Below, piece by piece: positions 47,965 through 56,453 of a stretch of 64,000 nt of DNA. The notes under the pieces were generated by a model that was given only the letters and a program-made list of their open reading frames with translations, was not told where the DNA came from and did no database searches. This DNA comes from Pseudorhodoferax aquiterrae. Lineage in GTDB: Bacteria; Pseudomonadota; Gammaproteobacteria; Burkholderiales; Burkholderiaceae_C. Numbering within the stretch: position 1 is the stretch's first letter; the number at the start of each line of letters is the position of its first letter. The stretch lies in NCBI RefSeq assembly GCF_014652235.1, contig NZ_BMYK01000017.1, positions 62,001 through 126,000 on the forward strand, written 5' to 3'. A program made the position numbers and the translations under genes.

Positions 47965-48094
47965 GGCAAGGTCGTGAGCGGGGAGGCGGACATGTTAGGC
48001 CAGCGCGGTGGTGACAGCGCCGCAGGCCGTCCGCAACGACACTGTGCCGCGACGCGCTGCGCGTCCGCAGCGCCGAGACGCAAGGAGACACACC

Positions 48095-49072
48095 ATGAAC
48101 GCATTCCGCCGCCACCTGATCACCGCCGCCGGCCTCGCCCTCGGCGCCGCCACGGCACCGTCCGCGTTCGCCCAGGCCTGGCCCGACCGACCGGTCCAGT
48201 TGGTGATTCCATACCCGCCCGGCGGCAGCGCCGACCTCGTGGCCCGGCCGCTGTCGATCAAGCTGCAGGAACGCCTGGGCCAGCCCGTGGTGCTGGAATA
48301 CAAGCCCGGCGCGGGCGGCACGCTGGCCTCGCAGTACGCCGCGCGCGCCAAGCCCGACGGGTACACCTTCATCATGGTGCTGGCGGCGCACGCCATCAAC
48401 GCAAGTCTGTATCCCAGGCTGCCCTACGACACGCGCAAGGACTTCGCGCCGGTCTCGCTGGTGTCCAACCTGCCCCTGCTGGTCACGGGCAGCAGTGCGC
48501 TGAAGGCGCGCACGGTGCCCGAGCTCATCGCGCAGGCCAAGGCCAACCCGGGCAAGATCACGTTTGCCTCGGCCGGCAACGGCAACACCAGCCACCTGGC
48601 GGCGGAGTACTTCAGCACGGCGGCCGGCGTGAAGATGACGCACGTGCCCTACAAGGGCAGCGCGCCCATGGTCAACGCGCTGCTGGGCGGCGAAGTGGAC
48701 CTGGCCTTCGACAGCGCCTCGACCTCGCTGCCGCACGTGAAGGCCGGCAAGCTGCACCCGCTGGCCGTGACCGGCGAGCGCCGCATGCCCATGCTGCCGG
48801 ATGTGCCGACCATGCAGGAACTCGGCGTGCCCAACTTCGTGGTCAATGGCTGGTACGCCATCCTGGCGCCGGCCGGCACGCCGGCCGAGATCACCGAGCG
48901 GCTCAGCCGCGAGATCGCCACCGTGGTGGCGCAGCCCGAGATCCGCGCCCAGCTCGAGGCCAGCGGCTACCAGCTGGTCGGATCCACGCCGGCGGCATTG
49001 GGCACGCACATCGACGCCGAACTCACGCGCTGGGCCAAGGTGGTCAAGGACTCGGGTGCGCGCGTGGATTGA
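48095..49072 (+). CDS. Bug/TctC-type tripartite tricarboxylate transporter binding protein
   Basis: 325 residues. A signal peptide (AAGLALGAATAPSAFA) is followed by WPDRPVQLVIPYPPGGSADL, the hallmark opening of the Bug family; later ASQYAARAKPDGYTFIMVLA, THVPYKGSAPMVNALLGGEV and GWYAILAPAGTPAEITERLS. These periplasmic proteins bind carboxylates or amides; they are very numerous in Burkholderiales and usually stand alone, as here. AAGGAGACACACC precedes ATG 48095; an upstream ATG gives a non-protein-like leader. It is divergent from the SDR-hydrolase operon. Confidence 0.9.
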   Translation: MNAFRRHLITAAGLALGAATAPSAFAQAWPDRPVQLVIPYPPGGSADLVARPLSIKLQERLGQPVVLEYKPGAGGTLASQYAARAKPDGYTFIMVLAAHAINASLYPRLPYDTRKDFAPVSLVSNLPLLVTGSSALKARTVPELIAQAKANPGKITFASAGNGNTSHLAAEYFSTAAGVKMTHVPYKGSAPMVNALLGGEVDLAFDSASTSLPHVKAGKLHPLAVTGERRMPMLPDVPTMQELGVPNFVVNGWYAILAPAGTPAEITERLSREIATVVAQPEIRAQLEASGYQLVGSTPAALGTHIDAELTRWAKVVKDSGARVD

Positions 49073-49084
49073 GGCCCGCGGCGG

Positions 49085-50110
49085 TCAGCCAGACCGCCTG
49101 TGCGCCGCGCCCCGGCGCGCCTGCTTGACCCCGTACATCAGCGCGTCGGCGGCCTGCAGCGCGGCATCGACGTCCTGCGTGCCCGGCAGCACGCCCAGCA
49201 CGCCCACGCTGGCGCCGGGGTAGTGCAGCCTGATCTTGTCGAGCCGGTACTCGCCCGCCGTGGCCTGCAGCACGCGCTGCTGCAAGGCCTCGCGTGCGGC
49301 GGGCAGCTCCTCGGGGCGCTCCGGGCCCAGGCCGACGAGCACGAACTCGTCGCCGCCCCAGCGCGCGACCAGGTCTTCCTTGCGCTGCACCGCGCGCAGC
49401 CGGTCTGCCAGGGCGACGAGAAACTGGTCGCCGGCGTCATGGCCATGGGTGTCGTTGATGGCCTTGAAACCGTCCAGGTCGATGAAGGCCACCAGCACCG
49501 GCGTGCCCTGCCGCACGCCCAGCGCCAGCAGGCGCTGGAGCTCCTGCTTGAGTGCGCGGCGGTTGGCCAGCTGGGTCAGTGGGTCGGTCGTGGCCAGCGC
49601 GGTCAGGCGGGCGTTCGCATGCAGGAGCTTTTGCAGCAGTTCCTCGCGTTCCACCTGCTGCGCGATCAGCGTGGAGAACAGCGCCAGCATGCGCTGCGCC
49701 TTGGCCGGCAGTTCATGCCGCGCCGCACTGGCCGCGCACAGGGTGCCGTACAGCGCGCCGTCGGTCTTGCGCACGGGCGTGCTGAGGTAGGTCTGGATGC
49801 CGAGCGCGCGCGCCGCCGCGGAGTCGCCCCAGCGCTGGTCCACGTCGTTGGCGAAGGGCAGCTTGGCGTCCAGCGCGCGCTTGCACAGCGTATCGCCCCA
49901 GGGCACGGACAGGCCTTCGGGCAGCTGCATCGTGCCGGCGTTGCGCGCATACAGGATCTGCTGCACGCTGTTCTGCAGGTCCACCGTCGTGAGGTAGGTC
50001 GATTCCATGCCCGTGACCGATTCCAGCATTTCCAGCATCGGCCGCGTGAGCTCTTCCAGCGTGCGGGCCGAGGTGACCGTGACGGAAAGCTGGTCGATCA
50101 GGTTGTCCAT
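49085..50110 (-). CDS. GAF-GGDEF diguanylate cyclase
   Basis: 341 residues. A GAF domain (about 15-150; MESTYLTTVDLQNSVQQILY; LGIQTYLSTPVRKTDGALYG) senses a small molecule. A short helix (ERYEL-like EELLQKLLHANARLTALATT) leads to a complete GGDEF domain with DPLTQLANRRAL, FIDLDGFKAINDTHGHDAGD and RWGGDEFVLVGLG. The active-site GGDEF is intact, so it should make cyclic di-GMP. An inhibitory RxxD site is not evident at the usual distance. It is divergent from the MHYT-GGDEF-EAL gene, 207 bp apart, and converges on the Bug-type gene. Confidence 0.9.
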   Translation of the reverse strand: MDNLIDQLSVTVTSARTLEELTRPMLEMLESVTGMESTYLTTVDLQNSVQQILYARNAGTMQLPEGLSVPWGDTLCKRALDAKLPFANDVDQRWGDSAAARALGIQTYLSTPVRKTDGALYGTLCAASAARHELPAKAQRMLALFSTLIAQQVEREELLQKLLHANARLTALATTDPLTQLANRRALKQELQRLLALGVRQGTPVLVAFIDLDGFKAINDTHGHDAGDQFLVALADRLRAVQRKEDLVARWGGDEFVLVGLGPERPEELPAAREALQQRVLQATAGEYRLDKIRLHYPGASVGVLGVLPGTQDVDAALQAADALMYGVKQARRGAAHRRSG

Positions 50111-50317
50111 GGGTGCTTGTCGCTTTGTTGTGGCACACGGCCGCGCAGTCTAAACAAGCCTGCCTTGGACACGGAATTCATGCGCCCCCGTCCCTGGCAG
50201 GTTCTACAGGGGCATCGTGACAAGATTGCTCCACACTTGTGTGTGGCGCGACGCTGAGAATGGGCCGTCGCCGCGTGCTCGCCTCCTGCGCAGCCGGGCG
50301 GCTGATCGCTCCACACC

Positions 50318-52435
50318 ATGACACCAGCCTTCGCCGAGGTCAGCTACAACCACTGGGTCGTGGCGCTCTCGTTCCTGATCGCCAGCTATGCGTCCTTCGT
50401 CGCGCTGGACCTGGCCCAGCGCGTACGCACGCAGGACCGGACCATTGCGCGCGCCTGGCACATCGGCGGCTCGCTGGCGCTGGGCACGGGCGTCTGGTCC
50501 ATGCACTTCGTCGGCATGCTGGCGGCTGCACTGCCGTTCACGGTGGGGTACGGCTACACGGTCACAGGCCTGTCCTGGGTCGCGGCGGTGGCGGCCTCGG
50601 GCGTCGCGCTGCACACCGCCAGCCTGCCCAGGCTGACCCTCGCACGGCTGGGCTGCGGCGCGCTGGCCATGGGCGCAGGCATCTGCGCCATGCATTACCT
50701 GGGCATGGCTTCGATGGTGCTGGCCCCCGGCATCCAGTGGGACTGGCTGCTGGTCGTGGCTTCCGGGGCGATCGCCGTGCTTGCATCGGCCGTGGCGCTG
50801 CTGATCTTCTTCGCGTTGCGCGACTACCGCGGCATGGCCGCGCGCAACCGCCAGGTGCTGGCCGCGCTGGCCATGGGCGCTGCGATCTGCGGCATGCACT
50901 ACACGGGCATGGCGGCCGCCGGGTTCGCGGCCGACAGCGTCTGCCTGAGCGCGGACCAACTGCGCGGCGACAGCCTCGGCGTGCTGGTCACGGTGGCCGC
51001 CACCATGCTGCTGAGCATGGCCATGTTCACCTCGCTGCTGGACGCGCGCATGCAGGGCAAGACCGAGCGGCTCGCGTCCTCGCTCAAGGCCGCCAATGCC
51101 GAGCTGCAGCAGATCGCCTTCCGCGACGCGCTGACCGGCCTGCCCAACCGGCTGCTGTTCGACGAGCGCGTGGCCTCGGCCGTGGAGCGCAGCCGGCGCG
51201 ACCATGCCAGCCTGGCGCTGCTGTTCATCGACCTGGACGGCTTCAAGCCCGTCAACGATTCCTTCGGCCACCGCATCGGCGACGCCGTGCTGCAGGAGGT
51301 CGGGCGCCGGCTGGCGGCGACGGTGCGCGCCTGCGACACGGTGGCACGCGTGGGCGGTGACGAGTTCGTGCTGCTGCTGGAAGGCGCATCCGATTCGGCC
51401 GCCATCGCGCAGGCAGCGCAGCGCCTGATCGACACCGTCAGCGCGCCCATGGAGCATGGCGGGCACGAGGTGCGGCTGTCCTGTTCGATCGGCGTCGCGC
51501 TGTACCCCTCCGACGGGCCCCACGCCGAGCTGATGGCCCATGCCGACGCGGCGATGTACGCGGCCAAGCGCGCCGGCGGCTCCTCCTATGCCTTCTTCGA
51601 GGCCCACATGAACGCCGGGGTGCGCGAGCAGATCGCCTTGCAGCGCGAACTGCGGCTGGCGCTGGAGCGTGGCGAACTGGCCTTGCACTACCAGCCCAAG
51701 GTCAGCGCCGGGCGCCAGCGCATGACCGGTGTGGAGGCGCTCGTGCGCTGGCAGCATCCCACGCGCGGGCTGCTGGGCCCGGCGGTGTTCATCCCCGTCG
51801 CCGAGCGCTTCGGCCTGATCTCCGCGGTCGGCCACTGGGTCATCGAGCAAGCCTGCCGGCAGATCGCGTCCTGGCAACGCCAGGACCTGCACCTGCGCGT
51901 GGCCGTCAACCTGTCGGTGCACCAGCTGCGCCAGGAAGACTTCGTGCGGCGCGTGGCGGCCACCATCGCGCGCGAAGGCATCGACGCAGCGCAGCTGACC
52001 TTCGAGATCACCGAATCGGTTGCCATGGAGGATGCCGAGGGCACGCTCAAGGCCTTCGAGGCGCTCTCGGACATCGGCGTGCAGCTGTCCATCGACGACT
52101 TCGGCACCGGCTACTCCAGCCTTTCGTACCTGCGCCAGCTGCAGGTGGGCGAACTCAAGATCGACCGCTCCTTCGTGCAGGACCTGGAGTCCAGCGCGGA
52201 CGCGCGCGCCATCGTCGAGGCCGTGATCCGGCTGGCCCATGCGCTGGGCCTGCAGGTGGTGGCCGAAGGCGTGGAGACCGCGGCGCAGCAGGACGTGTTG
52301 ACGCGCCTGCAGTGCGACGACCTGCAGGGCTATTTGTTCGCCAAGCCCATGCCGGCCGAGCACGTGGCCGCGTGGGCCGAGGACACGCGTCGGCGCGAGG
52401 CCGGCGCCGCTCAGGCGGTCGAACTGTCGGTCTGA
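50318..52435 (+). CDS. MHYT-GGDEF-EAL cyclic di-GMP signalling protein
   Basis: 705 residues. An N-terminal seven-helix MHYT sensor has three repeats (SMHFVGM at 61-67, AMHYLGM and GMHYTGM), a presumed copper/gas-sensing membrane unit. A GGDEF domain (RVGGDEFVLLLEG, near 345) retains all active-site residues, with DALTGLPNRLLFDERV and FIDLDGFKPVNDSFGHRIGD. The EAL domain (about 445-690) has GVEALVRWQHPTRGLL and DDFGTGYSSLSYLRQLQ with metal-binding residues kept. Both synthesis and breakdown of c-di-GMP are possible; the net activity cannot be predicted. It is opposite to another GGDEF gene, making a local c-di-GMP pair. Confidence 0.92.
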   Translation: MTPAFAEVSYNHWVVALSFLIASYASFVALDLAQRVRTQDRTIARAWHIGGSLALGTGVWSMHFVGMLAAALPFTVGYGYTVTGLSWVAAVAASGVALHTASLPRLTLARLGCGALAMGAGICAMHYLGMASMVLAPGIQWDWLLVVASGAIAVLASAVALLIFFALRDYRGMAARNRQVLAALAMGAAICGMHYTGMAAAGFAADSVCLSADQLRGDSLGVLVTVAATMLLSMAMFTSLLDARMQGKTERLASSLKAANAELQQIAFRDALTGLPNRLLFDERVASAVERSRRDHASLALLFIDLDGFKPVNDSFGHRIGDAVLQEVGRRLAATVRACDTVARVGGDEFVLLLEGASDSAAIAQAAQRLIDTVSAPMEHGGHEVRLSCSIGVALYPSDGPHAELMAHADAAMYAAKRAGGSSYAFFEAHMNAGVREQIALQRELRLALERGELALHYQPKVSAGRQRMTGVEALVRWQHPTRGLLGPAVFIPVAERFGLISAVGHWVIEQACRQIASWQRQDLHLRVAVNLSVHQLRQEDFVRRVAATIAREGIDAAQLTFEITESVAMEDAEGTLKAFEALSDIGVQLSIDDFGTGYSSLSYLRQLQVGELKIDRSFVQDLESSADARAIVEAVIRLAHALGLQVVAEGVETAAQQDVLTRLQCDDLQGYLFAKPMPAEHVAAWAEDTRRREAGAAQAVELSV

Positions 52436-52448
52436 GCGCCGTCGGGCA

Positions 52449-52484
52449 GCACCGGCACCGACACCGGCACCGGCACCGGCACCG
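52449..52484 (+). repeat. Hexanucleotide microsatellite (GCACCG)x6
   Basis: Six tandem GCACCG units, the third changed to ACACCG, start 14 bp after the stop of the MHYT-GGDEF-EAL gene. Noncoding as annotated; on the minus strand it would encode a Gly-Ala run. Such hexamer arrays can change length by slipped pairing without breaking a frame. Confidence 0.85.
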
Positions 52485-52554
52485 GCCTGCATCTGCAGGC
52501 CGAGCTTGAGGCAGCGCAGTGCCACCGAGTTGCGAAAGCAGCGCACGTTCACAC

Positions 52555-52863
52555 TCAACGCCCTGTGAACACCGGGGGGCGCCGCGTCGCCGTCGCGGCG
52601 CGGTCGGAGTCGCCCAGCGGTATCCGCGCGAGGGACATACCTGTGTTGTTGGCCATCGTGGCATTGCGCCGGCGTCCGCTGTGGTGTCCGACTAAGCGAT
52701 GGTCCAGCCGGGCGAGCACAGCCGCGTCATCGACCGGCCGGCCTTTCACTGCGTGCAACGGGCGCCGCCCAGCTGGCGCAGCTCTGCATCGGGCTTGCCC
52801 GGGGTACGTCGCAGAGGTGTAGCGCCTAGCAGCTGCCGGGCGAAGGTCTCCTGTGCATCCTCT
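52555..52863 (-). pseudogene. Decayed SDR gene fragment, paralogue of the SDR at 47206-47964
   Basis: In the 547-bp gene gap 52436-52982 the minus strand still encodes an SDR-like stretch in two frames. One reads FARQLLGATPL, then PDAELRQLGGARCTQ and a TGA (52746-52748) where the intact gene has a Trp codon. The other reads DDAAVLARLDHRLVGHHSG, continues to NATMANNTG and ends at TGA 52555. Against residues of the intact SDR, the segment from DDAAV to GDSD is identical at 23 of 43 positions by my count. A nonsense change and a one-base shift separate the parts, and the N-terminal cofactor loop and the C-terminal half are missing. It is therefore a remnant. Beyond it, 52864-52969 shows no feature I can assign. 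Confidence 0.75.
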
Positions 52864-52982
52864 GTTGTGATGATTTCTGCATCCAAGGAAGTGGAAAGAA
52901 TCACAAAAGGACTGACGTATGCGAAAAGCTCCGCTCGGTCCGCACCTTAGGCCACCGAGAAACGGCCCCCGGAGGAATCGAC

Positions 52983-55900
52983 ATGCATGGTGACGGTACT
53001 GCTGGCCTGGGAACGGTGCCCGCGCGCGGTATTCGGCGGCGCTTCAACTTGTTGCTGTCGGCTGTGCTGGCGGTTCTGTGGCCGGCCGCGCTGGCCGTGA
53101 GCCCAGCCGTGGCGCCTACCGAGCCTGCCTCCGTGGCGGCCCCACCTCCTGCAGTTGCCGCGTCCGCCGACGCAAGGCTGACGGCGGCGCGCGCGCGCTA
53201 TCCAGCCGCCGCCACCGCGCCAGCCTTGCACGCCGGCAAGCAGTCGCGCGTCGATGGTGTCGAAGTCGGCGCGCCGGTCGACGCAGCCGGCAAAGGCGTC
53301 ACGACACTGCGCGGCACACCATTGCTGGCACGCGGACCCGACAGCTTTCCTACAGAGCCCAGGCCGGTCTTCGGGCAGATGGACCAAGTCTTCGATCCAG
53401 GAATGAAAAAATTGGTGCCGCTCGACTACTTGGCTGTGACAGAGAGCAGCAAGCTGGAGGAGGCGCGCCAGGCCGTGCGGGGACAGAACACCTGGATGCT
53501 GTGGGGGCAGGGCAACGAGGTCTTCTGGGGGTGGCTGCAAGAGCAGGGCTACGGCTTGGCAGACCTCTTGGTACTGCTCGATTCGCGGCAGCGGGGGAGC
53601 CGCTTCAAGGATCTCGGCGTGGTCAACCAGCCGGGCATGCGCACACAGCAGGGTGAGCCGGTGCTGGGGCTGTATCTGGACGAGGCCGACCCCGATCCCA
53701 AGAACAAGGTCTGGCTGGAGGGCTTGACGGGCCCGTACCCGGCCGGTTACAGCGAGCCCTTCGCCATCGGCAACCGCAGACTCTACGAGTCCACCATCGC
53801 CCGTCTGGCACAGGACGGCGTCGACCCCCGAGTCTACGGCTATCCCTCGGGCGTCGTGGGGCTGCGCCTGATGCCGAACCCCGACTTCTTCGGCGCCACG
53901 CCAGCCGCGGAGAAGGCGCGGGCGTACTGGAAGGAAAAGGTGACCGATGCTGCCCCTGGTGCCTACTACGTCAAGGACACCAAGAACAAGCCGCGCCAGG
54001 CCATCCACGCCGATCCCGCGCTGGTGCGCCCGTTCCGTGTCAGCATGGCCTGCGCCTTCTGCCATGTCGCGCCGCATCCGCTGAACCCGCCGACTGACCC
54101 CGAAAACCCCCGGTGGGCCAACCTGTCCAGCATCATCGGCGCGCAGTACTGGAATCCGCCCAAGGCCTTCCTGAACCTCAAGCAGCCGCACAGCTTCCTA
54201 TGGCAGTTCGTGGCCAGCCAGCAGCGGGGTACCGTCGACGCCTCTCTGGTCAGCACTGACCACATCAACAACGCCAACACCATGAATGCGGTGTTCGAGG
54301 TCAACGCGCGCAACCAGCGGGCCCTCCTCAATCCGCCAGAAGAGCAGAGCGTAGCCAACTTGCTGCAGCCCAGCAGCGCAGATCCACCGAACACCAGCCC
54401 GCGCCACACGCCACGCGTGCTGCTCGACGGCTCGGACAGCATCGGCCTGGAGGGGGCGCTGGCGCGCGTGTACCTCAACATCGGCGCCTACGGTGAGCAG
54501 TGGCAGAACCTGCACAACCCCCTCATCGGCTTCACGCCGCAGCGGCCGTTCGAACTGGCGACGATCAGGAACAAGTCGGTCTACTGGCAGGCCACGGAGC
54601 GCTACCGCATTCCGCAGCTGGCGGCATTCTTCACCCATGTGACCGCGACGAAGGCGACAGTCACACAGGCCATGAAGCTCGAGGCCACGCCCGAGGGGCG
54701 CGAGCGGCTGAAGAAACACGAACACCTGGTCAAAGACGGCCGCCAGGTCTTCCTGCAGAACTGTGCGGTCTGCCACTCCAGCAAGCAGCCGGCGGGCTTC
54801 GCGCTGGAGTTTTCTCGCGACTGGCGCCAAGCTTCAGTGACGCAGTCCTGGCCGCTGACATTGCCGATGGACTATGCCGACTGGGACGCCTACCGGCTGA
54901 GCCCGGCGCACCAGGCCTATGTGGAACGCCTGAAGTCCTTCGTGAGCGATCCGAAAGCCGCGGGCAAAGATTTCGTGAGTGACAACTACCTCTCCACCGA
55001 CATCCGCGTGCCGGTCACGCTGGTCGGCACCAACTCCGGCCGTGCCGTGGGCACCAATGCGATGCGTGGCCAGGTCTGGGACAACTTCTCCTCGGAAGAC
55101 TACAAGAAGCTGCCTGCCGTGGGCGAGGTGCGCTTCTACAACCCGAGCCTGGCCGGCAAGGTGGCGTCCGACCCCTGGGGCAACAACGACAGCTATGCGC
55201 CGCCGGAGGGCGGCCCCGGCTACTACCGTCCGGCCTCGCTGGTGAGCCTGTGGGCCACCGCGCCCTATCTGCACAACAACACGCTCGGCAGGTTCAACGC
55301 GTTCGGCAAGGAGGATCCGAAGGCCGCGGTGGAGAAGAAGGAGGGGGGCGAGCAGGAGAAGACGCCGGAAAAGCGCATTCCCAGCAACGATCCCGATCCG
55401 TCGGTGGCGGCGCGGCTGGCTGGGTTCGACGACGGCATCGACAAGATGTTCTGGCGGAGTAGGCGCGCCGAAGGAAGCGGCCACATCGGCGACCTGCGCA
55501 AGCAACTGGAAGGCTACGCGGACGAGCCTGGGTTCATCTACCGCACGACCGAGCCGACCTGGATCGATATCCGCGCGCCCTTCATCCGTCCGTTGCTGGC
55601 CGGCGTCGTGGGCGAGGGACTGCTGGACTTCGCCACGGGGCCGCTGTGGTGGCTGGGGGCGCTCATCGCCGTGGTACTGGCCCTGGTCGGACGTGCGCGC
55701 TGGGCTGGCTTCGTGCTCGCCGTGTTCGCCGCCAGCGTGGCCGCGTTGCTGCGCGCCACAGGCATCGATTCCATCCATCCGCTGCTGTGGGCCATTCCGG
55801 GGCTGGCGGCGCTCTGCGCCGCCGTGTTCCTGCTGATGCCCTGGCTGCGGTTGCCCGCACGCGTCTTCTTCGGCTTGAGCGCGCTGGTCCTGCTGGCCAT

Positions 55901-56438
55901 CGGCCTGTCGCTCGGAGCCTGGGTCGACGGTCGCGGCACCGACATCGACACCATCCATCCGCTGCTGTGGGCCATCCCGGGGCTGGTGGCACTCGGCGCG
56001 GCGGTGGTGCTGCTGCTGCCATGGCTGCGCCTGCCCACACGCATCCTCTTCGGCCTGAGCGCGCTGGGCCTGACGGCCATCGGCCTGTGGTTCGGCACGC
56101 TGGAGGACGGGCGCGGCAGCGACATCCGGCTCGGGCCGATTCCCCGGGGCACGCCGGTCAACCTGGTGATGAACCTGAGCCCCGAGGCGAGCGGCGCCGA
56201 CCTGTTCCATGCTGTCGCCGGCCTCACGCGTGGCGTGCTGCGCATGCGCAAGGAGTTTCCCGGCGAAGGGGTGGAACGCGACGACCGGGCTTTGCCCGTC
56301 TTTCTGCAGGAAGCCGAGCAGCCGCTGCTCAAGGCCAGCAAGTGCCCGGACTTCGTGCTCGACCGCGGCCACTGGTTCGCCGAAGCCCTGTCCGACCAGG
56401 AGAAGCAGCAGCTCAAGGCCTTCCTCGAAACCCTGTAA
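52983..56438 (+). CDS. Diheme c-type cytochrome with polytopic C-terminus
   Basis: 1,151 residues. A signal or anchor (RRFNLLLSAVLAVLWPAALA, about 19-39) is followed by a large exported domain with two heme c sites: Cys357-Ala-Phe-Cys360-His361 and Cys594-Ala-Val-Cys597-His598. Downstream, YYRPASLVSLWATAPYLHNN resembles the distal part of diheme cytochrome c peroxidase/thiol-oxidoreductase-like proteins. Residues about 865-1040 contain several membrane spans with a 60-residue internal duplication. The C-terminal soluble part has another CxxxxxxxxxxH stretch (SKCPDFVLDRGHWF) and ends EKQQLKAFLETL, a cytochrome c-like final helix. GGAGGAATCGAC precedes ATG 52983. The GMC-patatin gene follows 15 bp later, so this cytochrome is a probable electron acceptor for that flavoprotein. 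I know no characterised protein with this whole layout. Confidence 0.75.
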   Translation: MHGDGTAGLGTVPARGIRRRFNLLLSAVLAVLWPAALAVSPAVAPTEPASVAAPPPAVAASADARLTAARARYPAAATAPALHAGKQSRVDGVEVGAPVDAAGKGVTTLRGTPLLARGPDSFPTEPRPVFGQMDQVFDPGMKKLVPLDYLAVTESSKLEEARQAVRGQNTWMLWGQGNEVFWGWLQEQGYGLADLLVLLDSRQRGSRFKDLGVVNQPGMRTQQGEPVLGLYLDEADPDPKNKVWLEGLTGPYPAGYSEPFAIGNRRLYESTIARLAQDGVDPRVYGYPSGVVGLRLMPNPDFFGATPAAEKARAYWKEKVTDAAPGAYYVKDTKNKPRQAIHADPALVRPFRVSMACAFCHVAPHPLNPPTDPENPRWANLSSIIGAQYWNPPKAFLNLKQPHSFLWQFVASQQRGTVDASLVSTDHINNANTMNAVFEVNARNQRALLNPPEEQSVANLLQPSSADPPNTSPRHTPRVLLDGSDSIGLEGALARVYLNIGAYGEQWQNLHNPLIGFTPQRPFELATIRNKSVYWQATERYRIPQLAAFFTHVTATKATVTQAMKLEATPEGRERLKKHEHLVKDGRQVFLQNCAVCHSSKQPAGFALEFSRDWRQASVTQSWPLTLPMDYADWDAYRLSPAHQAYVERLKSFVSDPKAAGKDFVSDNYLSTDIRVPVTLVGTNSGRAVGTNAMRGQVWDNFSSEDYKKLPAVGEVRFYNPSLAGKVASDPWGNNDSYAPPEGGPGYYRPASLVSLWATAPYLHNNTLGRFNAFGKEDPKAAVEKKEGGEQEKTPEKRIPSNDPDPSVAARLAGFDDGIDKMFWRSRRAEGSGHIGDLRKQLEGYADEPGFIYRTTEPTWIDIRAPFIRPLLAGVVGEGLLDFATGPLWWLGALIAVVLALVGRARWAGFVLAVFAASVAALLRATGIDSIHPLLWAIPGLAALCAAVFLLMPWLRLPARVFFGLSALVLLAIGLSLGAWVDGRGTDIDTIHPLLWAIPGLVALGAAVVLLLPWLRLPTRILFGLSALGLTAIGLWFGTLEDGRGSDIRLGPIPRGTPVNLVMNLSPEASGADLFHAVAGLTRGVLRMRKEFPGEGVERDDRALPVFLQEAEQPLLKASKCPDFVLDRGHWFAEALSDQEKQQLKAFLETL
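55765..56124 (+). repeat. In-frame 180-bp tandem duplication in the cytochrome gene
   Basis: Two direct copies of 180 bp (55765-55944 and 55945-56124) encode paired 60-residue units, each starting with IHPLLWAIPGL, then a hydrophobic run to PWLRLP, a second run FFGLSAL / LFGLSAL, and an exit loop DGRGTD / DGRGSD. CCATCCATCCGCTGCTGTGG occurs at 55771 and 55951 exactly. Copies have diverged at silent and some coding positions, so the event is not recent. Confidence 0.9.
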
Positions 56439-56453
56439 GAGGAACCCGAACCC

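Noticed and set aside
52449-52484. Short CRISPR-like repeat array
   Set aside because: Units are only 6 bp and contiguous, with no spacers and no cas genes nearby; it is a microsatellite.
50204-52558. A 784-codon minus-strand frame covering the MHYT gene
   Set aside because: Antisense to a gene with intact MHYT, GGDEF and EAL motifs; its Gly/Ala start is the microsatellite read backwards.
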